A DNA stretch of 64,000 bases from Paraburkholderia sp. BL23I1N1 (GCF_003610295.1 NZ_RAPV01000001.1:2852001-2916000), one strand, 5' to 3'; counted from the stretch's first letter, positions 9,487-18,134 are shown. The notes: generated by a model from the sequence alone, not told the origin. Numbers and translations are program-made.

Positions 9487-9581
9487 AATTTTCGCTTGTT
9501 CATAAATCGTGAACACGTAGCCATTATGAACGACGGGCCCGGGCCGTTCAACTTTTTTACTTGTTCATACTTTATGAACAA
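9481..9581. promoter_or_regulatory. Operator array of the AbiE-type operon
   Basis: Three related inverted repeats of GTTCATAA / TTATGAAC lie over and upstream of the antitoxin start. A perfect 21-bp palindrome with a 3-nt centre (TTGTTCATA-ctt-TATGAACAA) is at 9561-9581. A shorter one, GTTCA-7 nt-TGAAC, is at 9498-9514. A 9-bp pair is split between 9481-9489 and 9523-9531. The likely ligand is the AbiEi-type protein, giving negative autoregulation. Confidence 0.7.
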
Positions 9582-9860
9582 CAGCTCCGTCTGAACACCC
9601 CGGACATTCCCGCGCCGCGTCCGGGCGCGGGAACCGCAACGTGAAACAACCATCACTGTGACGTCGACCCAGCGCTGCGTTTGCGCAAAAAGCGTCACAA
9701 TATGAAACGAACCGCAAATGAGTACATAAACAAGTACATTATCACGGCGTAAAAACAACAATACCTTTAAGAATCAATATATTACAAGACAAATACAAGT
9801 CCTCTCCTGGCACCAACAGTTGTTCCGGCCTAGTTTCAAAATAAGCCGAAGAAGTCCGAG

Positions 9861-9895
9861 AAACCCCGTAAGATCAAAGTCTTACGGGGTTTTTG
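9861..9895 (+). terminator. Strong rho-independent terminator hairpin
   Basis: A perfect 12-bp stem (AAACCCCGTAAG with CTTACGGGGTTT) encloses an 8-nt loop and is followed by further T residues. It reads as a terminator on the plus strand. No intact plus-strand gene precedes it, so it probably belonged to a gene removed when the neighbouring island formed. Confidence 0.7.
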
Positions 9896-9915
9896 TTGCC
9901 TGCAGTTCCTGTGCG

Positions 9916-10035
9916 TTCCACTATCGACGACCGGGCACGGGCAAGGAGAAGTTCCTCAGCCTCGGCCCCTACCCCGATATCACACTCGCCGATGCGCGAC
10001 GGTCGGCCACTGCCGCACGCAATCTTGTACGTGAA
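9916..10035 (+). pseudogene. Integrase N-terminal fragment (tyrosine recombinase arm-binding domain), copy 1
   Basis: The plus-strand frame reads GKEKFLSLGPYPDITLADAR followed by RSATAARNLV. This is the arm-DNA-binding (DUF4102-type) start of P4-like tyrosine integrases. No catalytic domain follows, so it is a remnant. A diverged second copy of the same segment lies at 14423-14486 in the same orientation. The YcaO gene and the group II intron lie between the two. Confidence 0.65.
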
Positions 10036-10142
10036 CCGCCCCGGGAAACCGGTGGCGGTTCACAGATGGTCGCTCTGGTAACGAACATGCGTCTGTGCCA
10101 AGGGATGAATGGCATCATCGCATCCAGCCATAACTCTTAACC

Positions 10143-12347
10143 CTAACTGGCTATAGCTGCCACATTGGCCCGCGCCGCATGCAATTTTTTGTAGCTGTCG
10201 ATCAGGCGGTGGTGCCTATCGAGACCTTCCAGCTTCATACTCGTTGGCGTGAGCCCAAAGAAGCGCACGCTGCCGTCCACTGCCCCCATTACCGCGTCCA
10301 TCCGAGCGTTGCCGAACATCCGACGGAAGTTGACCGCGTAGTCGTCCAGTTCCAGGTCGTCATCGAGCAGCACCTCCAGCACGACATTCAAGGCCTGGTA
10401 AAACAATCCGCGCTCGACCGTGTTGTCGTTGTACTGCAGGAAAGCTCCCACCAGTTCTTGCGCCGCCTCAAATTGCTGCAAGGCGAGATGAATCAGCAGC
10501 TTCAACTCGAGAACTGTTAGCTGCCCCCAGTCCGTATTCTCGTCAAATTCGATGCCGATCAAAGTGGCAATATCGGCGTGCTCGTCCAGCTCACTGTTCT
10601 CCAACCGCTCAAGCAGTGCTGCCAGACTGGCATCGTCCAGTCGATGCAAGTTCAAAATATCGGCGCGGAACAACAGGGCCTTGTTTGTGTTATCCCAGAT
10701 CAAATCCTCTACCGGGTAAACTTCCGAATAATCGGGCACCAGAATCCGGCAGGCTACGGCACCCAGCTGGTCATACACCGCCATGTAAGATTCTTTGCCC
10801 ATGTCTTCGAGAATGCCGAACAAGGTTGCTGCTTCCTCTGCGTTGGAGTTTTCACCCTGGCCAGAAAAATCCCACTCAACAAACTCGAAATTCGCTTTCG
10901 CGCTGAAAAAGCGCCACGACACTACACCGCTCGAATCAATGAAGTGCTCGACAAAGTTATTGGGTTCAGTCACGGCGTTACTGACAAAGGTGGGCTGAGG
11001 TAAATCGTTCAGGCCTTCAAAACTACGCCCCTGCAGCAATTCCGTCAGACTCCGTTCCAGCGCCACCTCGAAGCTTGGGTGCGCGCCGAACGACGCAAAG
11101 ACACCGCCTGTCCGCGGGTTCATCAAGGTGACGCACATCACCGGGTAGATCCCACCAAGCGACGCATCCTTTACCAGCACCGGAAAGCCCTGCTCTTCCA
11201 ATCCCTGAATCCCGGCCAGAATGCCAGGGTATTTCGCCAGCACTTCGTGCGGCACATCAGGCAATGCAATTTCACCTTCCAGAATTTCGCGCTTTACCGC
11301 CCGTTCGAAAATTTCTGACAGACATTGCACCTGCGCTTCGGCCAGCGTATTACCAGCACTCATGCCATTGCTGACGTACAGGTTTTCGATCAGGTTGGAT
11401 GGGAAATACACCACCTCGCCATCCGAATGGCGCACATACGGCAGCGAACAGATACCACGCTGCACATTGCCGGAGTTGGTGTCGATCAGATGCGAGCCAC
11501 GCAACTCGCCATCGGGGTTGTAAATTTGCAGGCAGTACTCATCCAGAATCTCAGCCGGCAGTGCATCTTTACGGCCGGGTTTGAACCAGCGCTCGTTCGG
11601 GTAATGGACAAACGCCGCGTTGGCGATGTCTTCGCCCCAAAAACTACCGCCATAGAAATGGTTGCAATTCAATCGCTCGATAAACTCACCCAACGCTGAC
11701 GCCAACGCGCTTTCTTTGGTCGATCCTTTGCCATTGGTAAAACACATCGGCGAGTGCGCATCGCGGATGTGCAGTGACCAGACATTGGGAACAATATTGC
11801 GCCACGAAGCGATTTCAATCTTCATGCCCAAGCCGGCCAGAAAGCCGGACATATTGGCTATGGTTTGCTCTAGCGGCAGGTCCTTGCCTGGAATATAGGT
11901 GTGGGAATCGGAATCCGGATTTAGAATCAGCAACGCCTGAGCATCGGCGTCCAGATTCTCCACCTCTTCAATCACAAACTCGGGCCCGGTTTGCACCACT
12001 TTTTTGACCGTACAACGGTCGATGGAACGCAAAATACCCTGGCGGTCTTTGTCGGAGATGTCCGCCGGCAACTCAACCTGAATCTTGAAAATCTGTTGGT
12101 ACCGGTTTTCCGGATCAACAATATTATTCTGCGACAGGCGGATATTTTCGGTAGGAATATTGCGGGTTACGCAGTACAACTTCACAAAGTAAGCTGCACA
12201 CAAGGCCGATGAGGCCAGAAAATAATCGAAGGGACCAGGCGCCGAGCCATCGCCCTTGTAACGGATAGGCTGGTCGCTCACTACCGTGAAGTCATCGAAC
12301 TTCGCTTCAAGACGTAGCTTATCGAGAAAATTGACTTTAATTTCCAT
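10143..12347 (-). CDS. OsmC-YcaO fusion protein
   Basis: The 734-residue protein is read from ATG 12347 (MEIKVNFLDKLRLEAKFDDF). An OsmC-like domain occupies ~1-140, with APGPFDYFLASSALCAAYFV including the conserved Cys. A YcaO domain follows at ~170-560, with GKGSTKESALASALGEFIER, LYVSNGMSAGNTLAEAQVQ and CLSEIFERAVK, the ATP/Mg-binding helices. A helical TPR-like tail ends the protein. YcaO enzymes activate amide carbonyls with ATP. In E. coli YcaO assists methylthiolation of ribosomal protein S12, and the OsmC-YcaO fusion is a recognised subfamily of unknown role. No precursor peptide is seen nearby. Base composition is visibly more AT-rich than the flanks and the gene sits between integrase fragments, so transfer is likely. 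A group II intron ends 33 nt upstream of its start. Confidence 0.85.
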   Translation of the reverse strand: MEIKVNFLDKLRLEAKFDDFTVVSDQPIRYKGDGSAPGPFDYFLASSALCAAYFVKLYCVTRNIPTENIRLSQNNIVDPENRYQQIFKIQVELPADISDKDRQGILRSIDRCTVKKVVQTGPEFVIEEVENLDADAQALLILNPDSDSHTYIPGKDLPLEQTIANMSGFLAGLGMKIEIASWRNIVPNVWSLHIRDAHSPMCFTNGKGSTKESALASALGEFIERLNCNHFYGGSFWGEDIANAAFVHYPNERWFKPGRKDALPAEILDEYCLQIYNPDGELRGSHLIDTNSGNVQRGICSLPYVRHSDGEVVYFPSNLIENLYVSNGMSAGNTLAEAQVQCLSEIFERAVKREILEGEIALPDVPHEVLAKYPGILAGIQGLEEQGFPVLVKDASLGGIYPVMCVTLMNPRTGGVFASFGAHPSFEVALERSLTELLQGRSFEGLNDLPQPTFVSNAVTEPNNFVEHFIDSSGVVSWRFFSAKANFEFVEWDFSGQGENSNAEEAATLFGILEDMGKESYMAVYDQLGAVACRILVPDYSEVYPVEDLIWDNTNKALLFRADILNLHRLDDASLAALLERLENSELDEHADIATLIGIEFDENTDWGQLTVLELKLLIHLALQQFEAAQELVGAFLQYNDNTVERGLFYQALNVVLEVLLDDDLELDDYAVNFRRMFGNARMDAVMGAVDGSVRFFGLTPTSMKLEGLDRHHRLIDSYKKLHAARANVAAIAS

Positions 12348-12379
12348 GGGGAAATTCCAAAAAATGGTGCTCAAAACAA

Positions 12380-14245
12380 ATCGGGATAGGGGCAGGCCTC
12401 GCGGCCCGACCCCTCCCACACCACCGTGCGTACGGGTCCGTACACGGCGGTTCGGATCGGTTAATCGACTATGGCCTTAGTGATGGAAGCCCCAGCGAGC
12501 GAAGGTAACGGTTTGACAAGGCGATGCCCAGCGCGGGACTGCAACTCAGCCGCCACGCATCGTGTGGCGAACCGACCGTCTGGGCAGCAAGGTTTCGGCT
12601 GACGCCGCGTACTGTCAGCTCCCGGAATCTTGTGCGGCCCCGTTTCCACTGCTTCCAGAAGAAGCAGCGGATGCGGCGGCGTATCCATTCATCCAGGCGT
12701 TGCAGAACGCTGGGCGTTTCGCAGAAACCGAAGTAGCCCCGCCACCCTGCCAGATAACGTTTCAGCGCGCCGATCATCTGGTCGACGCTGACCCCGCGCG
12801 TGCGTTGAGTCAGTTCCCGGACCCGATCCTTGAAGCGAGCCAGTGCCTTGGGCGCAATGCGCCGTTTGATCTGCTCCCGCCCCGAGAAGGTGAAGCCCAG
12901 AAACTTCCGCGTGTGTGGCCGTGCGACGGCGCTCTTCGCTTCATTGACCTTCAGCTTCAGCTTGCCGGTGAGGAAGGCTTTCAGCCCCGCCATCACCCGC
13001 TGGCCCGCGCGTTCGCTGCGTACATAGACGTTACAATCGTCGGCGTACCTCACGAAACGCAGCCCGCGTCGCTCAAGCTCCCGGTCAAGATCGTCGAGCA
13101 TCAGATTGGATAACAACGGCGACAGGGGACCACCCTGGGGGGTGCCCTCGTCCGTCGCACCAACCAGCCCGTGCTCCATCACGCCCGCCGTCAGGAAGGA
13201 GCGAATCAGCTTCAGAACGCGTCTGTCACTAACCCGTTTTGCCACCCGACTCATCAAGATGTCGTGGCTCACGCGATCGAAGAATTTCTCCAGATCCAAA
13301 TCTACAACCCATCGATACCCCGACTGGATGTAGCTTTGCGCCTGCGCCACTGCCTGATGCGCCGAGCGTCCCGGACGGAAACCGTAGCTGGAGTCCGAGA
13401 ACGTCGGGTCCCACTGCCTTTGCAACACCTGCAAGACCGCCTGCTGGACGAATCGGTCAAGCGCAGAAGGGATGCCGAGCTTGCGCACGCCACCGCCATC
13501 CGGCTTGGGTATCTCGACCCGTCTCACAGGTTGAGGCTGGTATGTGCCGTTCAGCAGCGTGGCCCGTATCGACGGCCAATGCTCCCGCAGGTACGCCGGT
13601 AATGCCTGAACGGTCATCCCGTCCACGCCCGGTGCGCCCTTGTTAGCTTTCACACGCTTCAACGCCTGCTTCAGGTTCCCCCTTTCGCAGACTTCTTCCA
13701 TCAGTCGGTCATATGCCGACGGGCTTTCAGACTCGGGGTTCGCCGCCATAGGTTCAGCCCCTCGATCAGCAGCCATCGGAGCTTCACCCCTACCTCCGCT
13801 GTCGAGGACGCGATGCGTTTTCTGCTGCGCTCCCATGTCGAGTTCTCCGGCTTACTCGCCGCTCCTTTCCGTTCGGGCCTTCAGGCGTCGCCGCCCTAAT
13901 ATGCCCTCTGCTGACTCCTGCACGGTGGTCAACGGCCCTTGCGAGCCGCTCAGTCCTCATTTCAGGACGCCGTGCAGGCCTCCCGAGGTAAGCGCAACCG
14001 CCTTCCCCACACACCTGCCAGATCTACCACCCCAGCCCTTGATGGCTATGGACTTCGCAATCAATTGCTTGCTCGTCCGGCCAGGTAGGCCTCGCATCTG
14101 GTTTCTGTTCGTCAGGTCATGGCTTTGCTACACGCTTCCTTCAGACCCCGCCTCACGACGACGCCCTTGCGTTTCGCTAGTCCTTCACCACCATCAGGTT
14201 GGACAGGGACTCACACCCCCAAGCTGTTGCGCATGCTCGGCGCAC
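12380..14245 (-). mobile_element. Group II intron, class C type, about 1.87 kb
   Basis: On the minus strand the element starts with GTGCGCC at 14245 and ends near 12380 just after a domain V-like hairpin. That hairpin spans the complement of about 12417-12454, with paired arms CCGCCGTG and CGCACGGTGG around a GTACGG-acc-CGTAC helix. It encodes one maturase/reverse transcriptase. The insertion point lies 6 nt after a terminator stem (14252-14274), the standard target of class C introns. The 3' boundary is set by eye to within a few bases. Confidence 0.85.
12469..13836 (-). CDS. ltrA: Group II intron reverse transcriptase/maturase (LtrA family)
   Basis: The 455-residue protein starts at ATG 13836 with GGAG 9 nt upstream. 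Reverse-transcriptase blocks are in order: GVDGMTVQAL, RRVEIPKPDGGGVRKLGIP, SYGFRPGRSAHQAV, VVDLDLEKFFDRVSHD, GTPQGGPLSPLLSNLMLDDL, and the catalytic FVRYADD. A maturase (X) domain and a short basic tail follow. There is no HNH endonuclease domain, as usual for class C introns. All catalytic Asp residues are present, so the protein looks intact. It helps intron RNA folding and copies the intron into new terminator-like targets. Confidence 0.92.
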   Translation of the reverse strand: MGAQQKTHRVLDSGGRGEAPMAADRGAEPMAANPESESPSAYDRLMEEVCERGNLKQALKRVKANKGAPGVDGMTVQALPAYLREHWPSIRATLLNGTYQPQPVRRVEIPKPDGGGVRKLGIPSALDRFVQQAVLQVLQRQWDPTFSDSSYGFRPGRSAHQAVAQAQSYIQSGYRWVVDLDLEKFFDRVSHDILMSRVAKRVSDRRVLKLIRSFLTAGVMEHGLVGATDEGTPQGGPLSPLLSNLMLDDLDRELERRGLRFVRYADDCNVYVRSERAGQRVMAGLKAFLTGKLKLKVNEAKSAVARPHTRKFLGFTFSGREQIKRRIAPKALARFKDRVRELTQRTRGVSVDQMIGALKRYLAGWRGYFGFCETPSVLQRLDEWIRRRIRCFFWKQWKRGRTRFRELTVRGVSRNLAAQTVGSPHDAWRLSCSPALGIALSNRYLRSLGLPSLRP

Positions 14246-14251
14246 AATATA

Positions 14252-14274
14252 AAGCCCTGTAAAAAACAGGGCTT
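14252..14274 (-). terminator. Terminator stem used as group II intron target
   Basis: AAGCCCTGT and ACAGGGCTT form a 9-bp stem around 5 nt; on the minus strand the stem is followed by TTATATT and then the intron 5' end. It fits both a rho-independent terminator and a class C intron homing site. The gene it originally terminated is not recognisable. Confidence 0.7.
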
Positions 14275-14422
14275 CAACAGCCAATCAACTAGCGAATGAT
14301 GTTTCCCGGCGGGAATTCTACTCCCACCCGATTGACAACCACCTGCCGCAAACCAACGCCGAGCCTCGCTCGGATCCCCTTGCGTCCGCCGATACCCATG
14401 GATCCTGGATTCAGTGCGCCGT

Positions 14423-14486
14423 TACCCCGATATCACGCCGGTTGTTGAGGCGCGACGGCCAGCCGCTACCGCGCGCAATCTTGTAC
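14423..14486 (+). pseudogene. Integrase N-terminal fragment, copy 2
   Basis: The segment encodes YPDITPVVEARRPAATARNL and matches most of 9970-10030 (YPDITLADARRSATAARNLV), differing by substitutions and one codon. It is a second remnant of a P4-like integrase arm-binding domain, in the same orientation as copy 1. The surrounding bases 14275-14601 hold no other gene that I can support. Confidence 0.55.
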
Positions 14487-14601
14487 GGCGCTCGAGATTC
14501 TCCCTGGTGGCAGTGGATCAGCAGCTTACGTTCAACTAAGCACGCTCTGCCGGCGAAGAACAAAAACACATTGAACGAAGCCGGCATGAATAACGGCTTG
14601 G

Positions 14602-15168
14602 TCAACTGGCCGCGAGCACTCTCAGTCGCGCAAGCGATTCCTTCACGATCCCGCCGTAGTCGCGTCGCTCGGACTCGCCGACCCATTGCGCGAACGCGAC
14701 CCGAAAGACGGCGATGCCCGCTTCCGCCGCGAGGCTCGCGTCCGGCTCGCCGACACCGCGCTCGCGCAACGCCTGTGCGAGCGCCGCGGACAACTTCGCC
14801 ATCTTGATCAGCTCGCGCTCGCGCAGGTCCGTGTTGGCCGCGATCACCGTGCTGCGCAGGCGAGCGAACGGGCGCAGGTCGTCATCGAAAAAATCGCCGG
14901 CCTTCGTCAAAGCGGCGGCGGTCGCATCTATCGCTGAAGCCTCGGCCGGCGCCTGGGCGAGCGCATCGACCATCGTCTGCTGAAGACGTTCGGATCCGTT
15001 GAAAAGCACTTCGCGCTTGTCGGCGAAGTAGCGAAAGAACGTGCGCGCAGTCAGCCCCGCGCGCTCCGCGATGGCTGCCACGGTCGTCTGCTCGTAGCCG
15101 ATCTCTCCGAACAGTTCGAGGGCCGCAGCACGGAAACGGCTCTCGGCATCAGGCTCCCAGCGCCCCAT
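14602..15168 (-). CDS. TetR/AcrR family regulator
   Basis: The 188-residue protein has a classic N-terminal TetR helix-turn-helix at ~10-55 (FGEIGYEQTTVAAIAERAGL then TARTFFRYFADKREVLF). It ends in a variable helical ligand domain. It is divergent from an NAD-dependent epimerase/dehydratase-like gene with a 78-nt gap. That gap holds a 10-bp inverted repeat overlapping a promoter, so it most likely represses that gene and itself. The ligand is unknown. Confidence 0.88.
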   Translation of the reverse strand: MGRWEPDAESRFRAAALELFGEIGYEQTTVAAIAERAGLTARTFFRYFADKREVLFNGSERLQQTMVDALAQAPAEASAIDATAAALTKAGDFFDDDLRPFARLRSTVIAANTDLRERELIKMAKLSAALAQALRERGVGEPDASLAAEAGIAVFRVAFAQWVGESERRDYGGIVKESLARLRVLAAS

Positions 15169-15183
15169 ATTTTCTCTCTTGTG

Positions 15184-15234
15184 TTGACACAGAGTGACAT
15201 CATAGGCCTATACTGATGTCACTCAATGACATCA
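15184..15234. promoter_or_regulatory. Divergent promoter and TetR operator
   Basis: A perfect inverted repeat AGTGACATCA-11 nt-TGATGTCACT spans 15193-15223, and a third half-site TGACATCA follows at 15227-15234. A -35 TTGACA (15184-15189) and a -10-like TATACT (15209-15214), spaced 19 nt apart on the plus strand, overlap the repeat. Repression by the adjacent TetR protein is inferred. Confidence 0.7.
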
Positions 15235-15246
15235 GTGGAGTGTCTC

Positions 15247-16140
15247 ATGCGAATTCTCGTCACCGGTGCCTCGGGCTGGATCGGCTCGGCCAGCGTCAAG
15301 GAACTCATCTCTGCAGGACACCACGTCCTCGGCCTCGCCCGCAACGACGAGTCCGCAGCCAGGATCGCCAGGCTCGGTGCCGAAGTGGTGCGCGGCAGCC
15401 TGGACGACCTTGCCAGCCTGCGCGGCGCGGCGACGCTGGCCGAGGGCGTCGTGCATCTCGGCTACAACCACGATTTCTCGCAGATGGCAGCCGCGGCGCA
15501 GACCGATCGCACGGCCATCGACACATTCGCCGACGTGCTGCAAGGCACTGGCGGCCCGCTGCTGATCGCCTCGGGCACAGTGGGGCTGGCCCCGGGCCGC
15601 GTAGGCACCGAGGGGGACGTGCCGAGTGCCGGGGTCCACCCGCGCATCGCCAACGCGGCCTACACGTTGGGTCTGGCCGATCGCGGCATCCGGTCGATGG
15701 TCGTGCGCTTCGCTCCGACGGTGCACGGCGCGGGCGGTGACCACGGATTCGTCGCGGTGCTGGCGCGCATCGCTCGCGAAAAGCGCATGTCGGGCTACAT
15801 CGGCGAGGGCCAGAACCGCTGGCCGGCGGTGAACCGGCTCGATGCGGGCAAGCTCGTGCAACTCGCGATCGACAAAGCGACGCCGGGCAGCGTGCTGCAC
15901 GCCGTCGCCGAAGAAGGCGTCGCCACGCGTGACATCGCGACGGCGCTGGGCCAGTTTCTGGACGTGCCCGTGGAATCGATTCCCGTTGACCGCGCGCAAG
16001 CTCACTTTGACTGGCTGGGCATGTTCTTCGGTGCCGACGCCCCGGCCTCCAGCGCACACACGCGTTCGCAGCTTGGCTGGGAGCCGACGCTCGGGACGCT
16101 GCTGGAAGACATTGCGGCCGGTCACTACCCTGGGAACTGA
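15247..16140 (+). CDS. NAD(P)-dependent extended-SDR oxidoreductase
   Basis: The 297-residue protein starts at ATG 15247 with GGAG 8 nt upstream. The N-terminus MRILVTGASGWIGSASVKEL carries the GxxGxxG dinucleotide-binding motif of the extended short-chain dehydrogenase/NAD-epimerase group. The remainder matches the small atypical subgroup often annotated as NAD-dependent epimerase/dehydratase or 3-beta-HSD-like. The classic YxxxK catalytic pair is not obvious, as in other atypical SDRs, so the reaction is unknown. It is controlled, by inference, by the divergent TetR gene. Confidence 0.8.
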   Translation: MRILVTGASGWIGSASVKELISAGHHVLGLARNDESAARIARLGAEVVRGSLDDLASLRGAATLAEGVVHLGYNHDFSQMAAAAQTDRTAIDTFADVLQGTGGPLLIASGTVGLAPGRVGTEGDVPSAGVHPRIANAAYTLGLADRGIRSMVVRFAPTVHGAGGDHGFVAVLARIAREKRMSGYIGEGQNRWPAVNRLDAGKLVQLAIDKATPGSVLHAVAEEGVATRDIATALGQFLDVPVESIPVDRAQAHFDWLGMFFGADAPASSAHTRSQLGWEPTLGTLLEDIAAGHYPGN

Positions 16141-16156
16141 GTGCGGTGCCCTGCGG

Positions 16157-17012
16157 CTAGACCTCGAACCGGAACGCCGCCCCGTCGCGCTTCACATGTC
16201 CAGCTGTCGGCGCAGCGTAGTGGGTGCCGATGACCAGGATCGGCTGGTCGGCCCATTCGGCGAACAACGTCGCGCGGATGGTCGTCGCGGTCTGGGTGTC
16301 GCTGTCGAGGCTCGTGGCCCAATCGGGGTGCGCCATCTGGCAGGGATGGTGGGCAAGGTCGCCGGTGATCACCGCGCTATGCCCTTCCGATTCGATCACC
16401 ACGCTGACATGGCCCGGCGTGTGGCCAGGGGTTGGCCTCAGACGCACCTCAGGCGAGATGCGGTGATCCATCTCCACCAGTTCGGCGAGGCCCGCGTCGA
16501 AGATCGGCCGCACGCTGTCTCCCATGATCGCCTGCTGTTCCTCGTCGCCCTCGTTGCTCCAATGCTCGAATTCGCGCTTGCCAATCAGGTAGCGTGCCTT
16601 GGGAAAGGTCGGGACCCACTTGCCGTCCACCAACAGGGTGTTCCAGCCCACGTGGTCTACATGCAGGTGAGTGCAGACCACGGCGTCCGCTGTCACGGCT
16701 CCAGCCCGCATCCGCCAGGTGTTGCAGGAACGACGTCGCCAGCGGGTTTCCGTCCACCAGACCGCGTGGCTTGTCGTTGCCGATGCAGGTGTCGACCATC
16801 AGCCTCAGCCCAGGCGCCTCCACCAGCAAGGCCTGGACGGACACGTTGAGCGAACCGTCCTCGTTGGCGAAGTGCGGATAGAGCCAGGGGCTGGCCCTCA
16901 GCGCGTCCGGCGTCGCGTCCCGCAGGAAGAAGCTCTCCGGATCGTAGGGAACCGACATCAAAATCTCGACCACACAGGTTATCTTCACCGAGCCCACCTG
17001 CCAATTCAGCAT
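16157..17012 (-). pseudogene. MBL-fold metallo-hydrolase, frameshifted
   Basis: The gene starts at ATG 17012 with AGGAG upstream and encodes MLNWQVGSVKITCVVEILM, the beginning of an MBL-fold hydrolase of the lactonase-like branch. The frame is lost near 16700. The second half continues in another frame to a stop at 16157 with the zinc-binding HLHVDH motif, RPTPGHTPGHVSVV and the closing GTHYAAPTAGHV. Both halves together make a full-length enzyme of about 284 residues. One inserted or deleted base within about 16690-16710 explains the break. It could be real decay or a sequencing error. The active form would hydrolyse a lactone, ester or beta-lactam-like substrate. Confidence 0.8.
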
Positions 17013-17148
17013 TACGCTCTCCTAAAGGTTACATCGCGTCGAGAAAATTTCGTCCGCGCAACATCTGACTGCCTGGCGCCAGGATAAGGAAATCGCCTCA
17101 ATGAAACGGGCCCGGCTGGGAGCCGCGACTATCCGTTTGTCATGTCGG

Positions 17149-18117
17149 TTACATCGTTAAAACGACTTTGCCAAACGGCCTATCCTCGATCAGGTGACGC
17201 AGGGCTTCGCCTGCTTCGGCGAGGGGGTAGACCCGCTCGACGATCGGCTTGACTGATCCGCTTACGACTAGCGGGATGATGTCCTGCCACGCAGTGGCGA
17301 TTGTGGCCGGTGACTGGGCGAACAGGGAGAAGCCAGCCATCCGCGCGCGCTTCCAGATCAGGTCAGTGACATCGATCGTGGTTTTGCGTCCTGCGGAATA
17401 GCCCAAGGTGATCAGGACACCGCCGAGACCCAGGCTGTTCAACGCCTCACTCGTCACCGTGCCGCCGATGCTCTCGATGACGATATCGACGCCCTTGCCG
17501 GCCGTTATCCGACGAACGCCGTCGGCGAGACCTTCCGCGCTGAGGTCAATCACGTCCTCGAAGCCCAGTTCGCGCGCTCTCGCGGCTTTCTGCGCGCTAC
17601 CCGCCGTGGAGATCACTTTGCCGGCGCCCTGCGCCCGCGCGAGCTGATAGGTCGCGTTGCCGACCGACCCGCCAATTCCTGGCGCCAGCACCGTCATACC
17701 CGGCTTGAACCCGGCGTGCGTCAGCGTGATCTGCGCCGTCAGCCAGGCTACCGGAAGGCTGGCCGCGACGACGTCCCCAATCGCATCAGCCGATGCCAGA
17801 TGTTCCGGCCTCACCAGCAACCATTCCTGCCATGTGCCATTCTCACCAACGCCATAGGGTCCCGTGAACATCACACGGCTTCCCACTGCAAGCCCGGAGT
17901 CGCCTGCGTCCTCGATGACCCCGGCGCCCTCATTGCCGAGCACCAGCGGCGCCCTGGCTCGAGGGTGTCCACCCGAGAGGACCGTGTGTTCGAGCGGCGT
18001 GACGCCGGCGGCGGTCACGCGAACCAGCACCCGGTCCTTCACCGGTTGCGGTTTAGGTAGTTCGATCTGCCGCAATCCGTCATAGCCCGAAAAGGTTTCC
18101 GCTTCGATTACACGCAT
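17149..18117 (-). CDS. Zinc-independent medium-chain dehydrogenase (NADPH:quinone reductase-like)
   Basis: The 322-residue protein is read from the second ATG (18117), which has AAGG 9 nt upstream; a first ATG three codons earlier overlaps the ribosome site. It has the GroES-like N-terminal domain (GVTPLEHTVLSGGHPRARAP, LGNEGAGVIEDAG) and a Rossmann domain with GIGGSVGNATYQLARAQGA. The ligands of the structural zinc are absent, as in quinone oxidoreductase/enoyl reductase-like members. It should reduce quinones or activated enones with NADPH in the cytoplasm. It is divergent from a TetR gene, and its promoter lies over two copies of the TetR operator. Confidence 0.85.
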   Translation of the reverse strand: MRVIEAETFSGYDGLRQIELPKPQPVKDRVLVRVTAAGVTPLEHTVLSGGHPRARAPLVLGNEGAGVIEDAGDSGLAVGSRVMFTGPYGVGENGTWQEWLLVRPEHLASADAIGDVVAASLPVAWLTAQITLTHAGFKPGMTVLAPGIGGSVGNATYQLARAQGAGKVISTAGSAQKAARARELGFEDVIDLSAEGLADGVRRITAGKGVDIVIESIGGTVTSEALNSLGLGGVLITLGYSAGRKTTIDVTDLIWKRARMAGFSLFAQSPATIATAWQDIIPLVVSGSVKPIVERVYPLAEAGEALRHLIEDRPFGKVVLTM

Positions 18118-18134
18118 GGGTATCATCCTTTAAA

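Noticed and set aside
10125..14280. Integron cassette hypothesis for the ycaO gene, because class C introns can target attC sites
   Set aside because: No convincing attC core pair or integron integrase was found; the intron target is a plain terminator stem.
13640..14299. A 219-codon plus-strand frame in the intron
   Set aside because: It is antisense to the intron's structured RNA and maturase start; its Ser/Pro/Arg composition is not protein-like.
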